The position numbers and the translations under genes are program-made. DNA of 64,000 nt. Source: Begonia masoniana. Lineage: Eukaryota > Streptophyta > Magnoliopsida > Cucurbitales > Begoniaceae. The DNA is taken from positions 47,223,259-47,287,258 of the forward strand of contig CM039503.1 of the NCBI GenBank assembly GCA_022432975.1, read 5' to 3'. Numbering within the stretch: position 1 is the stretch's first letter; each line of letters opens with the position of its first letter. The notes below the pieces were generated by a model. It had not been told where the DNA came from. It ran no database searches and saw only the letters and a program-made list of their open reading frames with translations. Of this stretch, positions 46,538-56,940 are shown in pieces.

Positions 46538-46745
46538 CTAATAACACTTAACCAAAAACGTCATAAACATAATGACTTCAGACTAATAACACTTAACCAA
46601 AAACGTCATAAACATAATACCATTTTCAAAGGGCATTTCCAGATAAATGCAATAAACACAGTAATCTAATTATTCAGTTTATATATTTCATATTAATCAC
46701 AATCATCAAAAACATAGTTAAACTTAAACACTATTTAAGTCAACA
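46530..46745 (-). repeat. 5' LTR remnant of Copia-3
   Basis: The minus strand from 46745 reads TGTTGACTTAAATAGTG and matches the start of the 3' LTR (29964 downwards) for about 210 bp, then passes into filler. The flank ATAAA at 46746 is the right-hand target duplication. Confidence 0.85.
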
Positions 46746-47084
46746 ATAAAGTCCTACCGTAATGATCACAAATGTGCAATGACACCTTATAATCGACACG
46801 CTTTGGCAAAGTAGAAGGCCCCAACCTGGTAGGCTGAAAAAGAAAAGAGTGCGCGATGTCGATGAGCCTTCTACGTCTATAATTTCTAAGAAGAAGTCTA
46901 CGATGTCATGTGGTAAATGTCGGCGTCCAGGGCATAACAGTCACACATGTCGTGAGAGGGGATCCAGTTCAGGTGCTGCTGCTTCGCATGACACATTTAT
47001 GGGTTTCCAGACATTAGACAGAACTCAAGTATATTTTTTCACCTTATTCTCTAAACAAACTAAGATTATTATGTTCTAATATAA
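46746..47084 (+). pseudogene. mudrA-like MULE transposase, C-terminal part
   Basis: After the target duplication the frame of 27140-27561 continues through SYRNDHKCAMTPYNRHA (46752-46802), typical of the region after the MuDR DNA-binding domain. It then jumps, out of frame, to the basic PGRLKKKRVRD segment and the CX2CX4HX4C zinc knuckle CGKCRRPGHNSHTC (about 46911-46952) that close MURA-type proteins. The catalytic DDE and SWIM parts between them are deleted. Confidence 0.8.
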
Positions 47085-47439
47085 CTGTCATTACGTGTAG
47101 AAATCTACTACACGCGGCCATTAGGTGTGTGCAAATCGAACCAGAACCGATGAACCAAACCGAAACCGGTGAAATAGGTTTGGTTCGGATCGATTTTGAC
47201 CAAAGGTTTAGTTGATCGGTTTCATTTTATAGAAATCGATGAACTAGGTTCGGTTTTCAGTTTTGATCGGTCAAAACCAATACAAACCAAACCAAACCGG
47301 ACCTAGAACTAAAAAAAAAGAATATTGAACTGAAGAGTGAAGCCCTAAATCGTCGAGTCTTCACTCTTCACTTCACTCTTCAGTCTTCATCTAACCTCTC
47401 CTCCAGAGACGACACACGCAGTTGCAGACGAAGACGATC

Positions 47440-47715
47440 CGGAGTGACAGAGAGCAAAATCAATATGAACTATGAAGTGTGAACAAACGACAGAGAGCAA
47501 AACTTGTGTTGATTTTGCTCTTTGTCATTTGTTCACAGAGAGCAAAAATTGTTTTTGCTCTCTGTGAACTAATGACAGAGAGCTGATTTTGCTCTCTGTC
47601 ATGTTTTTACAGAGAGCAAAAACAATTTTTGCTCTCAGTGAACAAATGACAAAGAGCAAATTCAACACATTTTGCTCTCTGTCATTTGTTCACACTTCAC
47701 AGAGAGCAAAATCAC
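47440..47715. repeat. hAT subterminal repeats in both orientations
   Basis: About twelve copies of GACAGAGAGCAAAA or its complement TTTTGCTCTCTGTC in alternating orientation, several forming perfect local hairpins (for example ACAGAGAGCAAAA...TTTTTGCTCTC near 47612-47636). Subterminal repeats are where hAT transposases such as Ac bind; the role here is inferred. Confidence 0.7.
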
Positions 47716-47779
47716 ATGTTTGTTTTATTAATGTTTAGATTTTCCACTGTATAGTTAGTTAGTTAATAGTTACATAATG

Positions 47780-48025
47780 TTTCTGTTTTGGGAGACTCTT
47801 TGGGCGTGACCGAGAGCAATTTATCTGTTTTCTTTGTTTGTTATGTGCTGTTTTATCAATATTTCTGTTTTGGGAGACTCTTCGGGCGTGACCGAGAGCA
47901 ATTTATCTGTTGTCTTTGTTTGTTATGTGCTGTTTTATTAATATTTCTGTTTTGGGAGACTCTTCGGGCGTGACCGAGAGCAATTTATGTGTTTTATTTG
48001 TTTGTTTTGTGATGTTCAATCATGA
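47780..48025. repeat. Three copies of an 82-bp unit in the hAT left end
   Basis: Starts at 47780, 47862 and 47944 with TTTCTGTTTTGGGAGACTCT, followed by GGGCGTGACCGAGAGCAATT. A single related copy occurs in the hAT fragment near 5790. Confidence 0.85.
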
Positions 48026-48090
48026 CTGAGAGCATTAGATTAGAGCAACATGTGTAGTATTTTGATGCAGTCGTTGATTTTGATTGATTA

Positions 48091-49259
48091 TGAAATCGTG
48101 ATTAGTTACGTTGGTGTCGTGACACTGATCGTGACACCAATAGTAAACAGCAATAATGGACAAAATAAAATGCGTAAAGTAAGGAGACACCAAATTGGTA
48201 ACGCAGTTCGGCAACCAGCCTACGTCTGCGGGGCCACGCCCAGAATTAAAAACATTTCAATGAGTTTACAAAATTGCAAGACAACCGGACTTATACAAAT
48301 AAAGACTCCCTCTTATCTTTGTCGCCGTCTCTAGCCAACTTCCTCAAGGAAACTGTTTTTGCGAGATCCCCTCGACTTTAGAACGACCTCTCCCGAGATC
48401 CAGATAACAACAAGATCCCCTTGTTGTTGGTTCCTCCCGAAACCCGTGTTACGGCAAGATCCCCTTGCCCATGATCAGAGTGACAAGCTCCCCTTGTCAA
48501 TTAATAGAACTCCTCCCGAGTCCCAGTGCTGTCTCCTCCTGAGACTGATCTTTAATGAAGTATAAAATATGATTGCGCCTATGACACCGCTTGTGACACC
48601 AACCGTTATTATAGGACGCAACCAACCACCACACTCGAATAACAATGAAATCCAACAGCAACAGAGGTAGAGTGTAGACAACAATCTCACAGAGATCGAA
48701 ACAACCAAAAACACACTCACTCGCAGAAGCAAGAGAGGAAAGAAAACCGGCGGCACATGACACAAGAGAAAATCGAAGAGAATAATAATCAACCGCTTAC
48801 CTATTCTGTGAAGAGTAGTTGTTTAAATGTATTTGCAGCAGAATGGCGTTCCAGAACAACAAGCATAGCAAAAGGAAACACAATCTGAAAAGTCACACTC
48901 ATGACACCCTTTGTGACACTTATGGAAAGTACCAAAATAAAAATATATTTGGAACCCAGAATAGTTGAATGACGATTCTTAAACTCTGTTATGATTCATA
49001 GAACAATCTATATTCAAATCGGCCTTCCATAGATAAAGATAATTGATAACTTGATTTCCAAGTAACTTTCCAAATAACCAACTTTCCTTATTTTTCAAGG
49101 TTACCATAAAACTAATATTCTGCATAACTTTGGTAACAAAATCTCCGATAAATCTTTCTGCTATGCACCAGAAAAATATAGCAATCTATATTTAATATCT
49201 AATATAAATTTAATTACTTTTGCCAAACAAATATATGCCAACATAAAAATACATTAACA
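48091..49259 (-). repeat. Copia-4 3' LTR
   Basis: 1169 bp; TGTTAATG...TTTCA on the element strand. Contains the double TGACAC motif at 48119, 48581 and 48901. Confidence 0.93.
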
Positions 49260-50488
49260 ATCTCCCCCTTTGGCATTTTTTGGCAAAATTGAGAACTCCC
49301 CCTGAATGCTGGATGTAAGATCATAAAAGCTCCCCCTTAATACTTGCAATAGTAGATCACGCGACATGCACATCATATCCCAGCAATCAGTGTAAATTAC
49401 TCCCCCTTTTTGCCATAAAAGGACAAAACGATAACAGAAGACTAAAAAATCCATCAAAGAATATAAAGTAGCTATCAGCTCAAGACAATAATTAGCAGCG
49501 CAACAGTAAAATAACAGTATCCAGCAGTAAGATAAGAAGAAATATCCAGCATCAAAAAAATGGGTAAACATTGTATTCAATCAGTAACAAAACCGAAATC
49601 TGGTGACCGCACATTTGGAGTAGTATGAGATGCTGTTGCTGCAACAGTCGGGACACTAGAGATGACACCAGGAAAAACATTATTAGAAAGTGTAGAAAGA
49701 ACCTTAGTTTTCAGCATCAGCAAGTTCTGCATTTGACTCATCGATTTTGTTCAGTTGATTGAGCACCATCTTTTGTTGTGTCAGCAACAGTAGGAGCATT
49801 AGAAGCTTTAGTAACTGACCGTTGTTGTTCAAAAATATTACTAACAGAATCATCTTTAGATATTTTGCCTTCAAGATCATCAATCAGTCCTAGAATTTCT
49901 TTTCTTCTCAATTTCATATCCATCACCCCAAGATAAACCTTCATTCAAATTTGAAAAATAAATCCAAAATCTTCAAATAAGTTGAGAAATAAACCCAATA
50001 TGCAACCATGATCAAATTTCACCAATATCTCTCAAAATATGGAAGTAATTAATTCTCAATTTCCATAAATTCTGCCAAAAGCTTCATGAAAATAAACCAG
50101 AATTTTTCACTTAAATTCGGAAATAAACCCAAAATACATAATCTTGATTAATGCCTTTAAAATTTCTTCAGATATTGGAAAGAATAATCTCTAATTTCCA
50201 ACTAAAGAATTCCTGTAAAATCTGTAGAATATGACTAGAAATACTCTAGATTAGTGCCTCGAAAATTTCTCAAAATTCATAAGGAGATAATCTTCAATTT
50301 CCATGAAATTAGCTGTGAATCTTCATAAAAGCCCCATATCGCCCAAGGAATTGTAGAATAAACTTAAAACACAGCCCACAGCTATTAGCAACAAATCAAA
50401 CCGCCTAAGACAAGTGGCGGAAAATAATATATATACTTTTTTTTTAAATATAAAAGCAAATAAAAGCTTACTACACAGAAGAATTTCT
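49260..50488 (-). other. Copia-4 3' internal region, non-coding
   Basis: Between the end of the reading frame and the 3' LTR. Four GGGGGAG tracts on the element strand (plus-strand CTCCCCC near 49262, 49293, 49329 and 49400), the last next to the LTR; multiplied polypurine tracts are known from Sireviruses. A 68-codon frame (49944-49738) with a charged helical start may be the tail of a lost third ORF. About 49985-50345 are degenerate AT-rich repeats of 110-140 bp. One double TGACAC motif at 49650. Confidence 0.6.
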
Positions 50489-52918
50489 TCACATAACACA
50501 AAGGTCTAGGGCAGACCTGAATTCTTCAATACTTTCCACGGGCATTGAACCCATTAGATCCATGTGAAGCAACTCAAGTACACGAGTTGTTGCTGGTGTC
50601 GACGACACTGAATGTGACACCGTGGTTTGCTTCCCAATCTGACATGGTCCACAGATTCTTTCTTCATCAAAATTCAATTTTGGAATACCACTGACAGCTT
50701 CCTTTGATATAATCATCTTTAACATTCGATCATTGACATGTCCCAACCTTCTATGCCATAAAATAGGATCTTCCATGCTTGAATGAAAACCAGTAGAAGA
50801 TGAGTAAATAAGATAACAATTATCTGAAGATCTTACTCCCTCTATGAAGCAATTTCTGTCATGATCGGACACCACGCACTTTCCACGAGTGAAGTGAACA
50901 TTTAGATCTTGATCACATAGTTGACTAATGCTGATTAGATTAGCCTTTAGACCATCAACCAGAAGAACATTCTCCAATTCTGGTAGCCCTGGAACATTTA
51001 GTGTCCCTCTTCCCATGACACTACACTTGACACCGTTGCCAAAAGTTACTTTTCTCACACTTTCAGATACGATGTCCTTCAAGAACTTATTTTCACCGGT
51101 CATGTGTCTAGAGCAGCCGCTGTCGAAGTACCAGGCATTGGTTGTGGTGGCTTTTAGAGAAATTTGTGTAACATTGCACTTCAAATTTGATTTAGCCACC
51201 CATTTTTGTTGAGAAAATCTGCGAGAAGAGAAACTGCTGGCAGTACCTTGTCTCAAATCGGCTAGATAAGTAAAACATCTTGGACAAATATGCCAAGGTC
51301 GATTGCAATAGTGACAAATAGGAGTAATTCTGTTACCTTTATTTATGAAAATAGGATATGGCTTTCCTTCCTGCTTGGGTCTAGTTGTGCCAAATGTAAC
51401 TTGCATTTCTTTGTTTTTAAAAACTTTTTCTGACAATTCTGGTGATGCAAAGTTTGATACTGGTGATGACACTGTTCGTGACACTGTCTGTAAACCCGAG
51501 CTTTCTCCTATAAATCCGATTCCAGAACGATCACCATTTGATTTCCCGATTCTTAGAATATCATCCAGCTTAGAGGAACCTGTATTTAACATCTTGACAT
51601 TTTTCTTCATGTGGTTTAGCTCGTTAAGTAGTTTCGTCGCTTCATCCCGGCTCATTCTCAATTTTGCTTCCAATTCAGCAACAGAATTTTGCAAATTGAT
51701 CTTCTCAGCTTTCAAGTCTCCATTCTGAATGCGAAGACGCTGATTTATCTCAACAAGTTCGGTCCATTTTTTATGAAGAAATTTGTACTCCGTAATGAGA
51801 TCTTCTTCCGTATTTTCATCATCACAATCTGATATATCCTCTGTGACATCATCTGTGTGTTTAGAGTTAGCAACTAGAGCCACCTGGTTGTTCTGAAATT
51901 CATCTTCTTTTTCTGACTCATCCTCACTCCATGTTGTGTTGAGAGAATTTTTCTTTTTCTTTAGAGTATTAGCACATTCTGCCTGAAAATGTCCAAAACC
52001 ATCACATTCTCTGCACCAAATTCCTCTGCTCTTGATAGGTTGATCAGAAATATGTTTTTCTTCTCTGTACTTTTCATTGCTCGAAGAACCATTCTTGGTG
52101 TTCTTGACACTGGTCTTGACACCTCTGTTATTTCTTCCAAAACTCTTCATAAACCTGTCAAAATTCTTAGATAATAGTTCCAGAGATTCCTCAAGGTCAT
52201 CTTCACTAATATCACTCGAAATCTGTGTATCGGCTTTTAAAGCAACTCTTTTTACCTTCTTCATATCGGTGTCAACTCCTAGATTCATTTCAAAAGTCCT
52301 AAGAGATCCCATTAATTCTTCTAGCTTCATTTTGGAAACATCCTTGGCTTCTTCAATAGCTGTGACTTTATAAGCGAAGCGTGGAGGCAAAGATCGTAGA
52401 GCTTTCCTTACTAGTCTTTCTTCGGAAAATGTCTCACCAAGAGCAAATGCCTCATTGACAATGTCACATAATTTTGCATTAAATTCAGCAATACTTTCAT
52501 CTTCATGCATTCTCAAATTCTCGAATCTTGTAGTGATCATCTGCATTTTGGATAATTTCACAGCCGATGTTCCTTCATATGTGATCTGAAGAATTTCCCA
52601 GGCCCTTTTTGCTGACTCACACGTGGAGATAAGTCTGAACTGTGTAGGATCAACACCATTAAAAATAGCATTCAGAGCCTTTGAATTACTGTTGGCCATC
52701 GCATCTTCGGAAGGAGACCAATCTTCTTCAGCCTTGAGAGTTGTAACACCTTCTTTGTTTGTAATTGTTGGAGGATCCCATCCTATCAAAATAGATTTCC
52801 AAACTTTTTCATCGATAGCTTTGATAAAGGCCCTCATTCTAGCCTTCCAATAAGCATAGTTGCTCCCGTCTAATAGAGGCGGTCGCATTGTTGAACCTCC
52901 TTCTTTCATAGAGTCCAT
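50489..52918 (-). CDS. Copia-4 Gag-protease-truncated integrase polyprotein
   Basis: An uninterrupted 809-codon frame from ATG 52918. Gag: MRPPLLDGSNYAYWKARMRA start, IAEFNAKL region, basic/Ser-rich linker, zinc knuckle CRECDGFGHFQAEC (about residue 300) and a long coiled coil (about 380-450). A second Cys/His cluster (CHYCNRPWHICPRC) lies near residue 540. Protease DSG is in WYFDSGCSRHMTGE (about residue 605). The integrase zinc domain (HRRLGH...CGPC) follows, then LLHMDLMGS, where the core should begin; about 20 residues later the frame ends. Catalytic residues after the first Asp, and all of RT/RNase H, are missing. Unlike Copia-1 and -2, gag and protease are in one frame. The intact frame suggests the Gag part is still usable. 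Confidence 0.88.
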   Translation of the reverse strand: MDSMKEGGSTMRPPLLDGSNYAYWKARMRAFIKAIDEKVWKSILIGWDPPTITNKEGVTTLKAEEDWSPSEDAMANSNSKALNAIFNGVDPTQFRLISTCESAKRAWEILQITYEGTSAVKLSKMQMITTRFENLRMHEDESIAEFNAKLCDIVNEAFALGETFSEERLVRKALRSLPPRFAYKVTAIEEAKDVSKMKLEELMGSLRTFEMNLGVDTDMKKVKRVALKADTQISSDISEDDLEESLELLSKNFDRFMKSFGRNNRGVKTSVKNTKNGSSSNEKYREEKHISDQPIKSRGIWCRECDGFGHFQAECANTLKKKKNSLNTTWSEDESEKEDEFQNNQVALVANSKHTDDVTEDISDCDDENTEEDLITEYKFLHKKWTELVEINQRLRIQNGDLKAEKINLQNSVAELEAKLRMSRDEATKLLNELNHMKKNVKMLNTGSSKLDDILRIGKSNGDRSGIGFIGESSGLQTVSRTVSSPVSNFASPELSEKVFKNKEMQVTFGTTRPKQEGKPYPIFINKGNRITPICHYCNRPWHICPRCFTYLADLRQGTASSFSSRRFSQQKWVAKSNLKCNVTQISLKATTTNAWYFDSGCSRHMTGENKFLKDIVSESVRKVTFGNGVKCSVMGRGTLNVPGLPELENVLLVDGLKANLISISQLCDQDLNVHFTRGKCVVSDHDRNCFIEGVRSSDNCYLIYSSSTGFHSSMEDPILWHRRLGHVNDRMLKMIISKEAVSGIPKLNFDEERICGPCQIGKQTTVSHSVSSTPATTRVLELLHMDLMGSMPVESIEEFRSALDLCVM

Positions 52919-52990
52919 TGCAAGAATAAAACACGATCAAATCCCGCGGATCCCGCTTAAGAAACAGAAGCGTCCTTCTCTGATACCAAT

Positions 52991-54159
52991 TGAAATCGTG
53001 ATTAGTTACGTTGGTGTCGTGACACTGATCGTGACACCAATAGTAAACAGCAATAATGGACAAAATAAAATGCGTAAAGTAAGGAGACACCAAATTGGTA
53101 ACGCAGTTCGGCAACCAGCCTACGTCTGCGGGGCCACGCCCAGAATTAAAAACATTTCAATGAGTTTACAAAATTGCAAGACAACCGGACTTATACAAAT
53201 AAAGACTCCCTCTTATCTTTGTCGCCGTCTCTAGCCAACTTCCTCAAGGAAACTGTTTTTGCGAGATCCCCTCGACTTTAGAACGACCTCTCCCGAGATC
53301 CAGATAACAACAAGATCCCCTTGTTGTTGGTTCCTCCCGAAACCCGTGTTACGGCAAGATCCCCTTGCCCACGATCAGAGTGACAAGCTCCCCTTGTCAA
53401 TTAATAGAACTCCTCCCGAGTCCCAGTGCTGTCTCCTCCTGAGACTGATCTTTAATGAAGTATAAAATATGATTGCGCCTATGACACCGCTTGTGACACC
53501 AACCGTTATTATAGGACGCAACCAACCACCACACTCGAATAACAATGAAATCCAACAACAACAGAGGTAGAGTGTAGACAACAATCTCACAGAGATCGAA
53601 ACAACCAAAAACACACTCACTCGCAGAAGCAAGAGAGGAAAGAAAACCGGCGGCACATGGCACAAGAGAAAATCGAAGAGAATAATAATCAACCGCTTAC
53701 CTATTCTGTGAAGAGTAGTTGTTTAAATGTATTTGCAGCAGAATGGCGTTCCAGAACAACAAGCATAGCAAAAGGAAACACAATCTGAAAAGTCACACTC
53801 ATGACACCCTTTGTGACACTTATGGAAAGTACCAAAATAAAAATATATTTGGAACCCAGAATAGTTGAATGACGATTCTTAAACTCTGTTATGATTCATA
53901 GAACAATCTATATTCAAATCGGCCTTCCATAGATAAAGATAATTGATAACTTGATTTCCAAGTAACTTTCCAAATAACCAACTTTCCTTATTTTTCAAGG
54001 TTACCATAAAACTAATATTCTGCATAACTTTGGTAACAAAATCTCCGATAAATCTTTCTGCTATGCACCAGAAAAATATAGCAATCTATATTTAATATCT
54101 AATATAAATTTAATTACTTTTGCCAAACAAATATATGCCAACATAAAAATACATTAACA
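52991..54159 (-). repeat. Copia-4 5' LTR
   Basis: 1169 bp, differing from the other LTR at three places (plus-strand C for T at 53372, A for G at 53558, G for A at 53660). The double TGACAC motif is at 53019, 53481 and 53801. Confidence 0.93.
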
Positions 54160-54177
54160 GATTAAATTTGTTTTGGG

Positions 54178-56296
54178 ATGGAAAGCATTAATGATAGTGT
54201 AGAGGGTCCTGCACGTAGTCAAACGAAAAGGAAAAAATCAGAAGTTTGGAATCATTTTACGAAGATTGACAGTTCTGATAGTAGCAATCCTAGAGCAAAA
54301 TGTAATCATTGCTCACAGTCATATGCATGTCATGCATCAAAGAATGGGACAACAAATTTGAAAAAACACATTCTTAATTGCAACAAATTATTAGCAAGTG
54401 TTGATAGGAAGCAAAAGACCATAAGCTATCAGAATATGGGAGGGGGATCGAGTGTAACTTGTTTTAATCTTGAAACTTGTCGATAATTGCTTGCAAAGAT
54501 GATTATTGTTGATGAATTGCCTTTTAAATTCGTTGAAGGAGAGGGTTTTAGAACATATTTGCAATATGTTCAACCTAAGTTTTTCATACCTTCTAGAACT
54601 GCCATTGGACCAGATATTATGAGTATTTATGAGAAAGAAAAATTGAAATTGAAAGATTATTTTATAAATACATCTCAACGAGTATGCTTGACTACAGATA
54701 CATGGACTTCTGTTCAAAATTTGAATTACATGGTATTAACTGCTCATTACATTGATAGTGATTGGATATTGAGTAAGAGAATTATCAATTCTTGCTTGAT
54801 TTCGAATCATAAAGACGAAACGATTGGTAAAGAAATAGAAAGATGTTTGTTTGAATGGGGAATTGAAAATGTTTTGACGATTATAGTTGACAATGCTTCA
54901 TCGAATGAAGTTGCAATTTCAAATTTGGTCAAAAGTATTAGAAATTGGAATGGGTTAGTTTTGAATGAAGAACACATGCATGTGAGATGTTTTGCACATA
55001 TTTTGAATTTGATTGTGTGTGGTGTTTTAAAAGATCATCAAGAGTCTATTGCAAGAGTTCGTAGAATGGTGAAATTTGTTTGATCTTCTCCTGCAAGGCT
55101 ACAACAATTTAGAAATTGTGTTGAAAATGTAAAGATCACTTGCAAAAGTAATGTTTGTTTTGGCGTACCTACTAGATGGAATTCTACATATTTAATGTTA
55201 GAAAGCGCTGAAAAGTATGAAAGAGCTTTTGCAAAGTTAATTGAAAGTGATAGTCATTATTTTCTTGATTTGGGTGGGGAAAGTGAAAGACCACCAACAA
55301 TAGAAGACTGGGCTAATATTAGAGAGCTTGTCAAGTTTTTGAAGATCTTTTACGATACAACTGTTTCCGTTTCAGCCTCCTCACATGTTACCTCCAATAT
55401 TTATATTAGTGAAGTGTGTAATTTGAAAATGATTATCCATGAGCATTCTCAGTGTGATAATCCATTGTTGAGAATAATGGCTATTGACATGCAAAGAAAG
55501 TTTGACAAATATTGGGGGAGTTGTGATAAATTCAATATGTTGATGTGTGTAGCAATTGTACTAGACCCTAGATATAAAATGAAGTTTTTGAAACATTGTC
55601 TCACCATGTTGTTTGATAGTGACAAGGCAAATGATTTAATGAGACAAGTAGAAATTGTGATGGAAAGATTATATCTCCATTATAAATCTGATTTTGATAC
55701 TTCAAAAGACAATTCTAGTATGATGGTTGGAACGACTTCTACCGTAACAAGACAAAGTAGAACTTCAACCCGGAATAAGGTGCATGAGATGTTTTTTAAT
55801 GACAAGATGAGGATGGCAATTCAATTAATCAGACTGAAGTTCATCAATATTTATCTGAAAGATTAACAAAGTTTTCAGATAAAATTGATATTCTAACATG
55901 GTGAAAAGTGAATTCCTTGAAATTTCCACTGTTGAGTAAAATAGCAAGGGATGTATTAGTTATCCCCATTTCAACAGTTGCTTTGGAATCAGCCTTTAGT
56001 AACGGAGGACGTGTGCTCGATTCATTTCGTAGTTCTTTGTCCCCAAAGACTGTCGAGGTGCTTATTTGCACTCAAAGTTGGATTCGGACGGCAAAACATC
56101 AATCTACCAACTTTAATTCTTCAGTGGAAAATATTGATGAAATTGAACAAGGTATGTATTGTTTTATTTTATATCTTTGTTTTCTTTTTGTTTCATACTT
56201 CTAATTCATTTTATGTAATTGGTTTATCAATTATACTTTGTAGATTTCACATCACCTAATGGAGAAGAAGATATTCTTCCAATATTGGTGGAATAG
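54178..56296 (+). pseudogene. hAT transposase (RICESLEEPER/zinc-finger BED type)
   Basis: Starts MESINDSVEG; the BED zinc finger (CNHCSQSY ... NLKKHILNC) spans about residues 42-80. The RNase-H-like catalytic core shows TTDTWTS (first Asp) and IIVDNASSNE (second Asp), then RCFAHILNLIV. The C-terminal dimerization region has VIPISTVALESAFS with the third acidic residue (Glu) and LSPKTVEVLICTQ. A GT-AG intron (56152-56243) precedes the last exon, ending TAG 56294-56296. In-frame stops at 54484 and 55081 (the latter fits CGA to TGA) and a break near 55863 inactivate it. The protein would bind the hAT ends and excise the element. Confidence 0.88.
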
Positions 56297-56335
56297 TTGA
56301 AGGTTTGGAGCGAATATTCTGTTTGATATTTGTTT

Positions 56336-56831
56336 CAATTCATTTAAACTTCAATTCATTTAAACTTCAATTCATTTAAACTTCAATTCATTTAAACTTC
56401 AATTCATTTAAACTTCAATTCATTTAAACTTCAATTCATTTAAACTTCAATTCATTTAAACTTCAATTCATTTAAACTTCAATTCATTTAAACTTCAATT
56501 CATTTAAACTTCAATTCATTTAAACTTCAATTCATTTAAACTTCAATTCATTTAAACTTCAATTCATTTAAACTTCAATTCATTTAAACTTCAATTCATT
56601 TAAACTTCAATTCATTTAAACTTCAATTCATTTAAACTTCAATTCATTTAAACTTCAATTCATTTAAACTTCAATTCATTTAAACTTCAATTCATTTAAA
56701 CTTCAATTCATTTAAACTTCAATTCATTTAAACTTCAATTCATTTAAACTTCAATTCATTTAAACTTCAATTCATTTAAACTTCAATTCATTTAAACTTC
56801 AATTCATTTAAACTTCAATTCATTTAAACTT
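56336..56831. repeat. Minisatellite, 31 exact copies of a 16-bp unit
   Basis: Unit CAATTCATTTAAACTT repeated without a single visible change for 496 bp, 40 bp after the hAT transposase stop. Isolated single copies occur at about 56930 and 57750. Confidence 0.95.
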
Positions 56832-56940
56832 CATACGCATGAATATGATGGATCTCAGGCGATGACGAGAATATTCTGGAGTAGCCTTATTTTGTGGATT
56901 TTGTCTATTGTAATTTAATTTGATGTACAATTCATTTAAA

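Larger units (their letters stand above)
27562..46745 (-). mobile_element. Copia-3: Sirevirus-like Copia inserted in mudrA, itself heavily interrupted
   Basis: Flanked by the 5-bp duplication ATAAA (27557-27561 and 46746-46750); joining the flanks continues the mudrA frame. Read on the minus strand: a 5' LTR remnant (46745 to about 46530), filler DNA, an integrase fragment, [Copia-2 and a duplication], the rest of integrase, RT and RNase H to 32608, spacer repeats, ORF3 (32203-30286), a polypurine tract, and a 3' LTR (29964-27562) split by Cassandra. The gag, protease and most of the 5' LTR are deleted. The 3' LTR end reads TGAAGG on the plus strand where other copies have TGTAGG. Confidence 0.88.
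48091..54159 (-). mobile_element. Copia-4: young, RT-less Sirevirus-like element
   Basis: Two 1169-bp LTRs (48091-49259, 52991-54159) differ at 3 positions only, all transitions. Target duplication GATTA on both sides (48086-48090 and 54160-54164). The primer binding site ATTGGTATCAGAGA is at 52990-52977 on the minus strand and the polypurine tract CCAAAGGGGGAGATTG is next to the left LTR. The internal 3731 bp encode gag, protease and only the N-terminal part of integrase; reverse transcriptase and RNase H are absent. A 20-bp double TGACAC motif occurs 11 times across the element. Confidence 0.92.
47122..56831 (+). mobile_element. hAT element inside the MULE, split by Copia-4
   Basis: The left end TAGGTGTGTGCAAATCGAACC with repeated CCGAACC/GGTTTGG words matches plant hAT termini and the fragment at 5409. 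Subterminal repeats follow, then (after Copia-4) the transposase 54178-56296. The right terminus and the 8-bp target duplication (left flank GCGGCCAT) were not found, so the end coordinate is a guess; I stop it at the end of the 16-bp array. Confidence 0.7.

Noticed and set aside
47788..47973. 61-codon Cys/Phe-rich frame
   Set aside because: It is a translation of the 82-bp tandem repeat in the hAT left end.
48359..48792. Overlapping open frames, duplicated at 53259-53692
   Set aside because: They lie entirely in the Copia-4 LTRs; the duplication is due to the LTR pair, and the products have no recognisable domain.
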